Shown here: in pieces, positions 41,701-56,700 of the stretch
How positions within the stretch are numbered: position 1 is the first letter of the stretch
Layout of the letters: the number at the start of each line of letters is the position of its first letter
From: Atrichornis clamosus
Taxonomy: Eukaryota > Chordata > Aves > Passeriformes > Menuridae
Assembly (NCBI GenBank): GCA_013400975.1
Contig: WBMZ01014036.1
Coordinates: 1 to 64,000 of the forward strand
Direction: 5' to 3'
DNA: 64,000 nt
The notes under the pieces: generated by a model
Seen by the model: the letters and a program-made list of their open reading frames with translations, nothing else
Told to the model about the DNA's origin: nothing
The model's database searches: none
Translations under genes and position numbers: made by a program

Positions 41701-44700
41701 TCCTCTGCCGCAGGGCCTTGACAGACGCTGCTGGAGGCTTAATCCCTATGCTTAACACAGGCAGCAGCTTAGCTCCCACCTCCTGAGTCAGGAGAGGTCC
41801 CTGCTGTAATCACACCAGCACTGACAGAACTGTCAGACTGTGTGTTCCTGTGTGATCATCCCCTGCCAGCACCTCACACCGTGCAGCTCAGTGCTGCAGC
41901 CTTGGTCCTGCCTGCATCTCGGGTACTTGCTGCGGCTGATTAATCTCATCTGCCCTTTTCTGTGTGTGGTGTCATGGAGCAGTGCTGGAAGGAGCCTGCT
42001 GGTGCTCTGGCTGTCTGTCTCACGTGGCAGCACACGTGTGCTGCATGGATTAGCCCTGGCATTTGAGGTCTCTTGCAGTGGAACAGCAGAAATTCAAGAA
42101 GATCTGTTTAAAATCATTAACCCTATTTTTGCAGAGTTTCGAACAGCAACAGTGCCATTAAACTGAGGGGAAATGGACTCCCAAGAACTGCTTATAGCTC
42201 TATGTGAAGGGGTCACCAGCAGGACAGACCTGCTCTTGCTTTCTTGTGCCCGGGCTAATGCTGTGCTACTTGCCTTGGTTTTGTTTCCTTCAGGCTGTGG
42301 AGAAGCTGGTGCAGGGAGCAGAGAGTGGCTGTCACACAGAGAAGGAGAGACAAATCGTCTTGAACTGCTGTCGGCTCCTCACCCGTATCCTGCCTTACAT
42401 CTTCGAGGACCCAGACTGGAGAGGTTTCTTCTGGTCAACTGTCCCTGGGGCTGGCCGAGGAGGGGTCTGTCTCTTGGCACTTACACTTTTTGGAGAGTGA
42501 TGGGGAGGCTGCAGTGAGCAGACACTGTGTACATTTGGGGGCAGCTTTATTCCAGTAATTTCCATTGGGTCAGAAATCAGATGGGACTGTATAAATTCTT
42601 TCCCTTCCTCTGGTTCTTGCTGTTCTTCCTCTCACCCTCAGCTGCTTTGTTTAGCACAGGTTCCTGCATCTTCTGAATGTTTCCCTTGGTGTGTAGCTGT
42701 AGGAGAACGCTGGTATGTGAGGGAAGGTTTCTCCAGTACAACTGGAGGTGTGAATCTTAATGAACATAAGAGCTGCACTAAAGTTTCTTACTGAAATGGC
42801 CTGGTTTCATTAACTACAGTTAAGTTTCAAGTCAAAATGCAACTGTTGTGTGCTGTTTCCACTGCTTTTACAATGTCACATTTAAAGTGAGCGGTGCTAG
42901 AGAAGCTCTTGGCATCGTGACCCAATACCCTGCTTATGAACTGAGTGATAGAGTTTTAGCCAGAGGCCTAACCTGAGAGATGAAGTCACGACTGAGCAAG
43001 AGTGGTTAAAGAGTGGTGTTGTTTCTGGCTGTGTCAGTGATGTGCATAACCCCGGGGAGTATCTCAGCCTCCCCATATTTCTCTGTCTGGAGAGCAAGCA
43101 CAATAGTGCTCTTCTGCATCTCTCAGAGGAATGGAGTGAAAGTGCTTTAGTATCTCCCGCAAATAGGAGGAATTGCACTGAGAACACAGCTAAGTTATGC
43201 CAGGAATACGTATTTGCCTGCTTGCTCCCTCAGCAGCTGCCTGCTCTGTGCACAGAGAACCCTTTCCTATGAGTTTCTGATGTGCAGGTCAGTGTGGCTG
43301 TACCGTAGAGCGTGGTTCTCCTGAGTGCTGAGTGCACTGCAGTGTCTTTGGGGACAGTTATGAAGTGTTGGCAGAGGTTGGTACAGTACAAACTGGCACC
43401 TTGTGCTGTCTCTACCTGTCGCCTCTAATCTGCTTTGCCTGAAGCCACGTCAAAGGGAAGTTCTGGATGGTGAAAAGGGAGGTCTTTGCTAGTCCTGCTC
43501 TGTGATTTGTGTGATTGGAAGGGTGGTGGTTGTCCATCCTTTCATCCCTGCAGGGGCTGGGGAGTGCTGGAGAGGCTTAACAATGCAGGAGCTTGTTTTG
43601 GAAAGGAACGTGCAGGATGCCTGGTGCTCTGATCCAGCCAGGCTGCTGTTACTCCTGTTTTTCCACTTTGCTCAGCACTTGGAAGAGAGTTTCTCAGCCT
43701 CACAGTAGTGGGGTCACTCCAAGGCAATCCAGCCCCGTTGGTGTGTGCTGTGTTGGGGAACCCTCCTGCTGTGCTGTGCCTCCTGAATGTGGGTGGAACC
43801 GTTGTGGTGTGCTCAGTCACTTAACCAAGAGCATTTAACCTGGGATAACAAATACAGCCCCGAGACATTTGGGGAGCTGGGATCACATCCAGTCTAGGGG
43901 CAACAGCTTGGCTGTCTGGTGGCTGATTTCTCTCTGGGAACTCAAGATGATGGTATGCCTGGACCCTTAGTAAATATCTCTGTGATTATCCTTCACCTGC
44001 TTCATGATGGATGGCAGAGCTCCCAGAGCATGGATCCTCCCTCCTCCAAGGGAGTCTGTATTGTGTTCAGATCTACTGGTTTGTTGTGTCACCCATTTCA
44101 GACGTGGTGGTACCCAGAGCCTGCAGGGGACTTTCTTCTGGCAGTTAAGATAATCTTAACAAAGATAATTCTTGGAAAAGAAATCCCCTTGGACCCTAAT
44201 GCTTGTCATTTCTCCTCTGACCGTGAGCCCAAGTCAAAGCATCTTTGCTGGCTCCATCCATCTTCTCTGTGCCTGTCCTTACATCCGGGATCTGTTCGTG
44301 GTATCCTCCCTGCTGTCACCAAGGCAGACTCAGAGCCACACAGATCATTATCTCCATAGCTGCCTGCTGTGATTGAAGAGCTGTGTGTTGTGCACAGGCT
44401 GACAGAGGCCTGGCTGAGGTAGATAAGCTCCTGCCATTCCTGCTCTCTGCCTTTCCCTACAGCACTGGTGTGTGGTGGGGAAGGCCTCCCAAGCAGGATG
44501 CTCTTTGACAGGCAGGATCTGGCAAGGTTTCCCGTGGCAACGGCTGCAGAGGGGTAGCCATGCATGCTTGGAGTGATTGCTTTGAACACTGGAGATGGCA
44601 AAATCCTCTCTGCTGTCTCTGTGCTCATGGTGCTGTGGCAGGCTGGGGTGGCCCCTTGCCTGATGCACACAGCTTCTCCTGCTTCTGTAACGTCCAGTTC

Positions 44701-47700
44701 TGGGCAGCCCATTGAGGGCAGGACTTTGAGGGGTTTTACACCTTATTGCTGCTGGTTGGCTTCTTCCTGTTGCTGTCTTGGTGCACCATCCAAGTCACCC
44801 TCCTTCATGACTGTAAAACCCTCTTCTCTCCATAAATGCTTCCCTTTCCTTTTGTCTTCAATAAGTCAAGCATCTCCACGTGGCAAGTGCTACTGTTCTG
44901 TTTCCCTGACATCTCCAGGCCTTTGTCTGCTCTGTTTGCTGTCATTAAAGAGCTTGTTCCTGTTTAGTCATCACCATCCAGGGGGAAATTTCTTTCCTGT
45001 ACTGGCTGCGTTTTTTGTTCTTTTGTTCCTTTTTGTTCCCTCTTATTCCTTTGTAACGTGGTGCCTCCCTGTGTGTTTTTGGGGTGTGTGTCTTCTCTAG
45101 CTGTGTCATACTGGTGTTGCTGTGTGCTCTTTGCTCACCATGAGCTGACAATGCCCTTCTGTTTCTCACCTCAGGGAGATGAAGATGATGAAAATGCCCG
45201 GCCACTGGCTGAGTCGCTGCTCCTTGCTGTCACAGATCTGCTCTTCTGTCCCGACTTCACTGTGCAGAGCCACCGGAGGAGCACGGTGGTGAGTTGAAAG
45301 TTGAATCATGAGGTTACCTGCATAGAGGCAGATTAGCTGCATGGTGGAGGGGACCCTGGAAAACCTCAGCAGCTTCCTGCAAGCCTGCCGGCAGGATAAT
45401 ATGGGGTTGCTGAGCTTGAGCCTGCAGTGACTAATATTGATCATCATTTTGGGTTCACTGTATGGTGTTTGTACCTTCTAAAACAGATGTTCTGAGGCAG
45501 CTGGATGAGTCTCAAATGGAGTGGCTAGCAATTACCCCCACAGTGCAGCTTACCACTCAGGAAAAGGTGGTTGTGCTGGCAAACACTCACTCTTCTGTTG
45601 TTGCCAGCAGAGCAGAGACCTTTAGCACCTTGTTCCTTTCTCTGGCAGTTTAGTGCAGTCCAGGGCAGGAAGCAGCTGTTTGCCTCATCACACGTGCTGT
45701 GATCTGAATGAGTAGATGGTCTTTGTTGTGTCTTTCCACTTCCTCTTCCCCTTTGCATCATGGCAGCAAAGACATTTAAATATGTTCTGATCCTTATGGT
45801 GACTGTCTGTATTTCATAGGAGTTCCCTGAAGCAGGGATCTCCTATCAGGTGTGCTAAGAACAGATTGTGGTGCATCTCCCTCCTTCTCTCTCTCCTCTT
45901 GTGTTTTTTGTAGGTCCAGTTTATAAACAAAAAGACAGCCCTTTTTTTCGGGTAGCTCTGATATAAACTAAAAATGAATGTGCTAAACCACTGCGTATTT
46001 GATGTCTGCAAAATTCCCTGACAAATCTGAGTACTAAATTGATTGCTTGAGGTTTTTGAGGAGTAGAAAGAGTTGAAATCTGTCACCTGGGGCTGAAGAG
46101 GCAAGGTCGGATCAGAGCTACCCATGTGCTATGAGTAAGTGGGGCTAAAACAGTTGGACTTGCTGTCCAGTGCTATCACTTGGGATGGATTGCACAAGTC
46201 AGGGTGACAACGAGTTTTCCTGGGAGAGCCTCCCCCCACACCTGCACCTGTGATTTTTCCCTTGGCAGCAGCCAGACTGGTTTTTCAGGGCTCTGGGCAA
46301 CTGGAATTAGACACTGAGATTGTGAATGATTTATGTTCCTTGCTGTTGGCTGCCTGTCTGCTGCCTGCAGCCTGTGTAGTCTTTGCTGGGCTGGCTTCCC
46401 TGTCTGGGCTTGGTCTGCCTGCATCTTACGAGCAGAGAAATGGGTACCACCGCCTCGTGTTCATGGCAGAGCAGCCTGTGGCCCCAGAGATGCAGGTCAT
46501 GGTGGATGTTGGCTGAAGCAGCATTGAGTAAGGAAAAACTGTGAGGGAGTGGGCAAAGGAGACACAGGACTGACCCATACTCCCACTGAAATCAGCCCTG
46601 AAATTATGGCTAGAAATGGGGGCTCCCTCCATCACACACAGTGCCCATATCTCTGTGTTTTATTCCTTACTCACAAAGGCTGAGCTTTTTGAAGACATCG
46701 GCACCTGCTTTTTCAGGCCTGGGGAGCTGCTGTACAGTCCAACTGCCCGGATGCTCCTCTGCTGGTTTCTTTACTAGAGAGGGGGGCTGAAATGCCTTGG
46801 CTACCACCAGTGTTGCCAATTCTGGCTCCTGTCTTCTGTGATCCAACCTCTTATTTCTCCCACAGGACACAGCAGAAGATATCCACTCCATTGACAGCTG
46901 TGAGTACATCTGGGAGGCAGGAGTGGGCTTTGCTCATTCTCCACAGCCTAACTACATCCATGACTTGAATAGGTAAGAGCTTCTGCAAAGCCGGAATGGA
47001 AGGAAACTGGGCTCAGGAGAGGGAGATCCGGGGGAGATGAGCTCTCTCTGCCTCCTCAAGTATCCATGATTTCCAAGGAGCTTTCTGTTTACTCCTTTCT
47101 GAGCTAACAGGACTAGAAACACAGAAAAAAACTCAGCTGACCTTTTGAATAGCTTTTTGTAGTATGATATGGGAGTCAGACTGTCTGCAGCAGGAGCCGG
47201 ATAAACACTGCTGTTCTGGAAATGCCGAGGAGCTCTGTACTGGATTTCTTTTTTGTAAGGCAGCAATTCTGCTGAGCTTTGTGCCAGTGACAGCAGTATG
47301 GCTTAGGAAATGAAATGGGCTTAGCTCTCTCTGGGGAGGACTTTCTAGATGGGACTGAGCCTTCCTTATGTGTTGTTGTGGTAAGTGATTGTGCCTCCTG
47401 CACCCAGTCCCTGCTCCTGAATGGCACCAGGCCTTTACTTCTCTTTCCAGGACAGAGCTGCTGAAGCTGCTGCTGACCTGTTTCTCTGAGGCCATGTACC
47501 TGCCTCCCTCCTCGGACAGCAGCAACACCAACCCCTGGGTACAGTTTTTCTGCTCTACAGAGAACAGGTGAGGGTGAAGAGTGAGAGCCACAGGGAGGAA
47601 CACCTTCAGATCTCTTCCATAGAGTATGTTGGTAACGAGGAACTGTAGTACTTGTTGCCTCCATCATCCAAGGGCTGTTTTGCTTTGTCCCTGTCTCATG

Positions 47701-50700
47701 TACACCCCATTAGCATTTCTGCTTAGTGAGAAGTGTTCCCCAGCAGCAAAAGGAGAGACTGAGCACGGTGCTCGTTGGAGTTTGCTGCAGGACTGATCCC
47801 TGCCCTGTAGGAAGTGGCAGATCCTGTTCCCTGCTGTAGATCCCGTTCCCTGGGGATGTTGGTGGCAGATGAATGTCGCCCTCTAGTGACATTGTCTCCT
47901 CCGGGACTTCAGCTCCTCGGGTGGCAATCACTCACCGCGGGGAGCACAGACCTGGCTGTGCTGTCTTTGCAGACAGAGGCTAGAGAGCTTTGAGGTCCTT
48001 CCCATTTTCACACTGCACAGGATTTCTCTGGGAGGCCATGCAGCCTTTTTCACCTCCCTTCCCCTCTCACCTGTAGTCCAGGAGACCAGCTGGGAGCTGG
48101 GGTGCTGGCTTTTGTCTCTGGGCTGCTCAGTCATGGGCTCCTGTCACAGGGTAGAGAAGATGACTGTGTTTTGTCATGGCCCCAGACTCGTGGGGAGAGA
48201 GATGCCTGTCCCTCTCCAAGGCAGCACCTTTTGTTTCCTGCTTCTGCCTTCTGAGAGTGTTTTCTCCTCTCCAGACATGCACTCCCACTCTTCACCTCGC
48301 TCCTGAACATTGTCTGTGCCTACGACCCCGTGGGTTATGGGATTCCTTACAATCACCTGCTTTTCTCCGACTACCGCGAGCCGCTGGTGGAGGAGGCGGC
48401 CCAGGTGCTGATTGTCACCTTGGACTATGACAGCTCCACCAGTTCAAGTCCCACTGTGGATGGCACAACCACTGGCACGGCCATGGATGATGTGGATGTG
48501 AGTGACACTGGGATCTGTATTTGCTGCTCTCCTGAACTCCCTGGGGTCCTCTCACACCAGCTTGTACTGAATGTTGAGCTGTAGGGCCGAGCACTGCTCC
48601 TCCCCTTGCAGTCTTCTCTCTCTGTTCCAGTCCTGCTTCAGTCCTGTAGGTCACTAAACACCTATATATGACCAAAACACTAGATTATGGTCACTGACTT
48701 GAATCAAGAGCATATAAGTGAAAAGCCCCTGACTTTACTATTCCATGCGGTGCTCTGTCTCCTTGCGTTTAAAGCTGGATCATTCAGAGCAGAAAGCTGA
48801 AGTGAGAGACATTAGTGGTTACACTTTGACTCCCTCAATACACCTTGTTGCCAGTAATCATTTGCCTCCTTTGAATGCAGCCTCCTGGACCAGACAATCT
48901 GTTTGTGAATTACCTCTCAAGGATACACCGAGAGGAGGTAATGTGCTCCTGTCCCACACTGTTTCCTGTCTGATTTCATGCTGACTGCATTAGCCCTGGG
49001 CCCACCACAGTCTCTTTCCTGGTCTGCTGGCAGGATTTCCAGTTCATCCTGAAGGGAGTGGCTCGCTTGTTATCAAACCCGCTGGTCCAGACCTACCTGC
49101 CAAACTCTGCTAAGAAGATCCAATTCCATCAGGAACTCCTTGTCCTCTTCTGGAAACTCTGTGACTTCAACAAGGTGTGGATCTGCTTCTTGCTGAGCTT
49201 CAGCTCAGCGTGCCTGTTGTGGCTCTGGCTGGACTGAGCCCTGGTGAAGGGCTGTGGTGGGTAGTTGGCAGTGGCTCTGGGGTGCTGTGATCAGCAGCAC
49301 TGCTTCCTGCTGCAGGGGCTGGAGATCAGGCTGTAGGGACAGCCTTGGAGAGGGGCTGCAGCTCCTGAAGGTCTGTGCTGGAAGCAGGTGCTGCAGCAGG
49401 TGTTATAATAACTCTACAAATAACACTGCAGTTGGTGGTGCATACACCAGCCTTTCTAATGTCCTTGAGGGACTGATTAGCTTGAGACTACCTGTCCTGA
49501 GTCCTGTAAATGCAGGTTATATACTTACGATGGTCTGAAATCCTCCCCTTTCTTACAGAAATTCCTCTTCTTTGTGCTGAAGAGCAGTGACGTTCTGGAC
49601 ATTCTTGTCCCAATCTTGTATTTTCTCAATGATGCCAGAGCAGACCAGTGTAAGTTGATTATTTTCAATATTTTGGATGGGTAGTGCTTGACAGTTGAGC
49701 TGGAGTGTTTTTAAGATGCTTCCTCCCTACCACTTAGGTGTGATGACATCTCAAGTACATATTCCTGATCTTCTGCAGACATGGAGTGGTCCAGTTAACT
49801 AGATTTTAATGTTTATAACAAGCTAGAAGCAGGACGTGATCTATCCCATAACACAAGGAAGGGAGACCCTTCCTTAGCATGTGTTAATGTTTTGAGTCCT
49901 TGTGTTGAAAACTGTGTCCCTGATCCAGTGAAGAGGGAAAAATGAGCAATCTGCTCTTGCCATGGGAGTAAATCAGGCATAACTCCATCACTGTGTAGTG
50001 GAGAGAAGGAGTCAGATCTTCCCTACTATGATGATGGGTTTACATTAAGAACATGAAGAAAAGCATGATCTGTCCAAGACTTAACACTGTACTGGCCCCA
50101 GAGATCTGCTTGGGAAGGACACTGGTACTGACAATGGCAGGAGCTCTGGGGGGGATGTCCCTTACCCAGATGGTTTGGTCTGTGCAGGTTTTTCCCAGTC
50201 CCACAGTGTTTCTCCTCTCTCCTCACTGCTCCTCTATTTTCAGGATTCCACTGGCCTCGCTGTGATGTGTTTTTCTGTTGTTTTTTTTGTCCCTGCAGCA
50301 CGAGTGGGTTTGATGCACATTGGGGTCTTTATCCTGCTGCTCCTCAGTGGGGAGCGTAACTTCGGGGTGCGACTGAACAAGCCGTATTCTGTACGAGTGC
50401 CTATGGACATCCCTGTCTTCACAGGGACACATGCAGATCTGCTCATCATAGTGAGTACAGCCCCAGCATTCTCCTCAGACCCTCCTAGCTCCACAAATAA
50501 TTGTCCTCCTTCAGTATACTCACCCTCTTTAGATTGGAAGTCCACTGAGTAGCTAGGAAGTGTGTGGGATGCACACTGTTAACCTGAGGTGATGTGTCTG
50601 GCAGGGTGCATATGCATGAGGTGCAATTCCATCTGCATGGGATGATCCCAAAGAACAGGATTCCCAGTGGTGCTAGACTGCTGTCCAGGGGACTCTGGGA

Positions 50701-53700
50701 CTGGAATGAGTGGGGTGGGTACACGGCCTCTACCAGACTTGATTGTAGGTGGGGAAGGCAGGAGCTGTGGCTCTGTCCCAGATAACCAGAGGTGTGTGGA
50801 GCACATCTGTCAATGGGAACAACAGTGATACCAAGTTCAGCCCTACAGCTTTGGGATCTGCAAGGTTTCATTCACCTTTCAGCCTATGAGCAGCTGTGTG
50901 CTTTGCAGTGTACCAGTCTTAGGTGCTTCCCTTCTGCCATGTTAGTACTCATTTGCCAGAGAAGAATCTCTCAGCAGCTTCTGATAAACATCCAAAAGGA
51001 GGTTCCCATTAGAAGGAGTAGGAAGAAAGCTGCCCACCATAGCTGCTCTTGACACTATGTGTTTTGCTGTTGCATTCCATTAATCTCAGATCATCTCTAT
51101 GTTTTAATTATGCTCAGGATTTTTCTACAAACATTCCAGCTAGAGGTGGGAAGGCCAAGATTAGAAATGTCTGAACTGGTTGCAAGGCAGTTGAATCTTT
51201 CCATGTCTGAGGGTATTGTTAAAAATAGGACAAACATTTGAGTTAGAAGTTTGCACTAAAATCAAATGTAAAATGTTTAGTTCTGTGGCATTTCAAGCAG
51301 CTATCATAAGGGTTCAGAGTCAAAATCCATTGGAGGTGAAGGTGTCTCTTACTTCCTGGTGGTTTCATTTTGTCCCAGGCTGTCTGAACATTGTGGGACA
51401 GCTCCCAGTCAGTTTCTGTTTGCGGTGTTGTAGGGCCCTAATCACGTTCCCAAAGGATTCCTTGTAAATGAAAGCTTGTACTCCTGGAGCGCGAGTCTGC
51501 AGTGAGAGCAGCCTTCCCCACCTGTGTAATTGTGGAGCGTGCAGGGCCCTGCCTAGGAAGGAATGGTGTCAGGAAGTGATTAGTGTGGGGGTGGCACTGG
51601 TTTTGGTTGAGAGGGTGCTTTCAGTAAGGTGCTGCCTTGCTCAAGAGCTCCTTCCTTCCACAGGTCTTTCACAAGATCATCACCAGCGGGCACCAGCGGC
51701 TGCAGCCCCTCTTCGACTGCCTGCTCACCATCGTTGTGAATGGTGAGCACTGGGTGGGGTGAAACCACAGCCCGCAGCAGGCTCAGTGCTGGCTGCTCTC
51801 ACTGCCCTCTCCCTGTGCCCCTGCCTGTGTCCCCTAACACTGACCAGTGCCTGCTGCTGGAAACTCATCCCTTCCCGTCTGTGCTGGAGGGGCCAGTGCA
51901 GATCAGACCTGCCTGCATGGTCAGATAGGGCAGAGGGAGGGGACAGCAGAGTTCTGAGCTCTCCTGGAGTAGCAGTAGGGCATTTGCCCGCAGGCCTGGT
52001 GAGGGAGGTTGGCACTGCTGTCCCTTTCCAGCAGGGAGTGCCACCTCCCCACGGCGGCAGTGCTTCCCTTGAACTTAGTGTCTGGATGGCTCCGTTGTGA
52101 AGCTTTTCAGGCACAGCAGAGATGCTGTTATTAGTGTAAAACTAAACAAGACCCTCTAAAAGCAACAATGCCGCCTTTTACTAGGCAATATCTCTGTTTT
52201 GTTTCTTTTTATTTGGAAATGTTTCTGTGGAACCCTGTTTGGCTCAGCTATTCCATGAGGCTTTCTCAGAAGTGCAGGGTGGGAAGGTTGTAAAAGCAAC
52301 ATTTTTAGTGGTGTATTTTTGGGAATAAATACACCTTGGTTCTTTTTCCAGTTTTCATTTGTTTGCCTTCCCCAGTGTCTCCATACCTGAAGTCTCTCTC
52401 TATGGTGGCTGCTAACAAGTTACTGCATCTCTTGGAGGCTTTTTCCACCACCTGGTTCCTATTCTCTGCTGTCCAGAACCACCATCTTGTTTTCTTTTTG
52501 CTGGAAGTTTTCAACAACATCATTCAGTACCAGTTTGATGGTAAGAGACTGACTGCTGTGGGTTTCCTCTAGTTTAGTGCAAGAGAACATGAGATTGAAG
52601 TTCAGAGGAAGTCCAAGGAGGTGAGAGGAGATGAGAAGTGTAGAAATCAGCTACACAGAGACTTGCCTAGGATTGAGAAGTTGGGTTAGTAGACAATCAG
52701 CGTTGGGTTCTGGCCCAGACAGATTTGGTTAGAGCAAAATGAGATGGCAGTTAAGTATCAGCATAACCTCAGCCCTTGTGCAGGCCAGAGGATGAGCTGG
52801 ATAGAGAGGAAGGGGAGCATAAAGTGAGTGTGTAACATGTAAGTTGTGACTGGCTCGATGCTGCTGTGAAACTGCTCATGTTGCTCAGCAATGTAGATGA
52901 TGGGACAAAACAACTTCCATCTCCTTAAACATTTTAAAGTGCCTCTCAGTTCTCCTTTGGCTGGTCACTGGGGCTGGAGACCAAACAGTCCCATCCAGCC
53001 AAAGTTCTGGCACTTGCTACTTTACAGGAAATGCCTTATGCTTTCCCTCTTAAAAGCATAACAGTCTTTTGCCTCAAAGAAATAATAAAGTGAGGTCCCT
53101 GAACCTCTTAGAATTGAATATTTTGCTTTAAACCTGCAAATCAAGAATAGCCATTCTGCTTCCCTGATGGAAATCTTGCACGTGGTATTTGCCAAATCCA
53201 AACGCAGCCTTTGTGGGTATAATTTGTGTTTCATATTAGACGATGGTTTTCTTCTGTTCTGTGCCATCTTGCAGGCAGTAAGAATTCTGACCTTTTGGCT
53301 TTGCTATTTCAAGCCTGTTTCTCCTCAAATGAAATGCCCTGATTTGTTTTGTGAATTCTTTTGAAGGTGGAAAAATATTGAACCTTGGTTAGTAACCTGT
53401 TCTTCCAAAATAGATACTAATATGTTGTTTAAACTATCCTTTTTCTTCTCAGCTGTTTGAATACCCCTCTCCAAGCCATTTCTTGTCAGCTTTCCAGCCT
53501 AGGAAGGATTTCACTGAATTTTCTGTACTGCTTTAAAATGGATAAGAGGATATTGAGCTCTGCTCTTTCTTCCCCGTGCCATTGCCTTTGTGGGTGGGAG
53601 CGTGGCTCTCTGCAGTCCTGCTTTGTGTACCCAGCAAGCTGTGCTGGATTGGCAGAGCTCTTTGAGCCTTACTCCTCTGCTCGTTTTGTTACTGTGATTC

Positions 53701-56700
53701 CCAGGGAACTCCAATTTGGTCTATGCTGTTATCCGCAAGCGGAATGTCTTTCACCAGCTGGCCAACTTGCCCACGGACTCCCAGTCCATCCAGAAGGGGC
53801 TGCAGCGCAAGAAGAAAACCCCTGAGCCCATTTCCCGCACCAACTCCCAGGATGGGGTCTCCATGGAAGGGTCACGTCCTGCTGCCCCTGCTGAACCAGG
53901 CACGCTGAAGACCAGTCTGGTGGCTACTCCAGGTGAGCTTTAGTTTACCTTTGGGACGGGAGAGAGGTTTGTTTTCTCTATGAGATACAGTGCAGACTCA
54001 CCCTTTCACTGGGTGTGGAGAGATTAAGAGTTTACATTTGTGAATGATTTAGCTGCCTTTCAGTTTGAGTTTCAGATCAGTTGGCCCAAGCTGATTACAA
54101 ACAAAGTGCCTTGAGTTTCTCTTCTCTCAGACTTAGTGTCCACATGGCCATTTGTCCTAATCTTGACCTCTTACCTCAGTTTAACTATAGCTGTGTGAAC
54201 CTATGTTCCTCTTGCATCAGGGAGCATTTTCCTAGAGAAAAACTCCTTTGAGGTGGTGAAATTGAGGCTAGGTCCTGTTGAAGGGAGAGCTTTTCCAATA
54301 TCAGCAGAGGCACAGGGTGTCTGTGCATAGTAGGGCAGAGAAGAACCCTCTGTTTCTAAGCATATTTAACTCACCTGTGTTTCTGAGCTTTTCCTCTTTT
54401 GAACACAGGGATTGACAAGCTCACGGAGAAGTCACAGGTGTCGGAGGACGGGACCATGCGTTCTCTGGAGCCCGAGGCTTCCCAGCTGTCACCAGAGGGA
54501 AACCCACCCACAGCCCTGAGTGATGGGGAGCTCTGGAGTGGGGTAAGGCCAGACACTGCTGTGCATGGGAGGTCTAGGGTGTGAGTGAGCAAAAATGGAG
54601 GTGAGAAGAAGAGGTTTGGTTGGCCCACTGAGGAAAGGCATCGTACTAAAGGCATTGTGCGCTCGTGGAGGGTGCTGGGACACAACGTGGTTCAGGAATG
54701 CTGTTGCATCATCTTGGGAGTTTCATGTTTGTGCTATGTCATAAGAGCTGGGGCACTCCAGTGAGCTTTCTCCAATGTGAAGACTATGACAGAGCAGCAA
54801 GTGCAGAATTGCAAAGGGATGTATTCCTGCTCCTGAGTCTTTTCTCTCTTGTTCTTACTGCTGCTTTTTTTCCCTCTCCCTTCTGGGATGGAGAGCTCTA
54901 CCAGAATCTGCTGGCTAGCTGGTGCTGTGAACAATGTATTCCCATGTAGGCTGAGCCAAGATACTACTCTCAGAGTGGCTTTGAATAAACTGGAACGAAC
55001 AGCATTCCCAATACCCGAGGACCAATTTTACTTACCCTTCCTGGCCTTGCTGGTATCATGTGAAGGCCCGTGGCCAGTGAGATGTCTTAAGCACACAATT
55101 ATGTTGTCATTAAATGAGATCTTGGCTGAGAACTTGCAGAAGAAATGTTTTCTTTTTCCAGCAGCCCATGAAACATAATCGTGGGTCATTCCATCTGTGT
55201 CCAGCAGCTGGCTTGAGCTGTTCCCCAGTCAGAAAAGGACTGGCACAGCTCTGCCCCAGGCTGGCTGTTTCTGGTTGTGAAGGTGATGAGTGAATGAGCC
55301 CATTCTTGTGAAGGAGCAGGATGGTTGTTGGAAGGAAATGCTGTTCCTATTTGTTTTGTAGAAAAGTCAGCTCTAAGCTGTAGTATTGAGTGGTCAGGGT
55401 GCATTGCTAAAGGAAAAAGCCTCTGCGTTTTCACCTCGTGCAGAGATTGACAGTGATTTTACAGGGTTATTTCCTTCCTTCCCACTATGAATATGAAAAG
55501 CCAGGTTGGGTGTGTCATTCCTCAAGAGGCAAGGGCTGTTAGGTAGGATTTGCCTATTCTTGGAAACATGCTTTTTTAGATATTCCAGGATGGACACCAA
55601 AAATCCCAGAGATACTCGGTAGACAGGGGTTGGAAAAGCTGTGGCCTTTAACTATTTAATCTCTGTGCCAAAAGGAAGAAGTATGCCTGAACAGTCTCTT
55701 GTCAGTCCTGTTTTAACTCTTCCACTGTGGATTGTTCCAGCAGAGTATCAGCAGTGGTGGCTGGAGCTGTGACCTTCCAGAAGGTTCTCCAACTTAAATT
55801 CATCAAATATTGCCACTCACTGGGTCAAAGCATATGGATTTGGTAAATGAAGGTCTGGTGGGTTTGGTGTGTTCTAGGGACAGGCTCAGCTGTCTTTCCC
55901 AGCAGTGCTCTGGGAAATACGGGGAGAAAATCACCAGAAAATGGCTTGTATTTTTTACTCTTAAGTGTGATTTACTTTTGTTTGTTTTAAATAACATGTA
56001 TTGATAGGAGGCATCACATTCCCGGCGGGATCGAAGGCGTCTCTCTAGTGCATCCTCCAGTGGACAGTGGGCTCCAACTCCTGACTGGGTAAGGGCATCT
56101 TGACAGAGGAAATAAATAATGAGGAAGACTTGTGGCAGAAATGCCTCACACATACCACCTTCACCTCTCACCAGAGGCTCTCCCAGAGGAGCATTTCCTC
56201 ACAGGGACTTGTGGTCAAAGCTCCAGAACTTATCTGCAAAGAAGTATTTTGTTTTACCTATTTCAAATGTCCCACTGGTCTCGTTGAGTGCCTCATAATT
56301 CTAGTGCTCCGGGATTTATTATATTGCTCCTGTGCACTCAGTTCATCCACCAGCTTTGTGATTTTTGTAAACCTCATTTGTTGCAGAGATTGCAGAGACA
56401 GCTGTAAAAAACCTGCTAATGCAGTGTGCTGATTTCCCTGCTGCTTTCCTACATACAGGTGATGTCTTGGAAGTCAAAGCTTCCCCTGCAGACAATCATG
56501 AGGCTCTTACAGGTGCTGGTCCCTCAGGTGGAGAAGATCTGCATTGACAAGTAAGGAGATTTTTGGAGAGGAAGGGCTGTGCAGTGTCTAAGGAGGTTGG
56601 CACAGTTTGAATTTGGAGGGCCCCTAAGGGAAGCCTTGTAAAGTAGATTTGAAAGCATCATGGACTCAGCAGAATCGTTACTTTCTTTGCCAAACATCTG

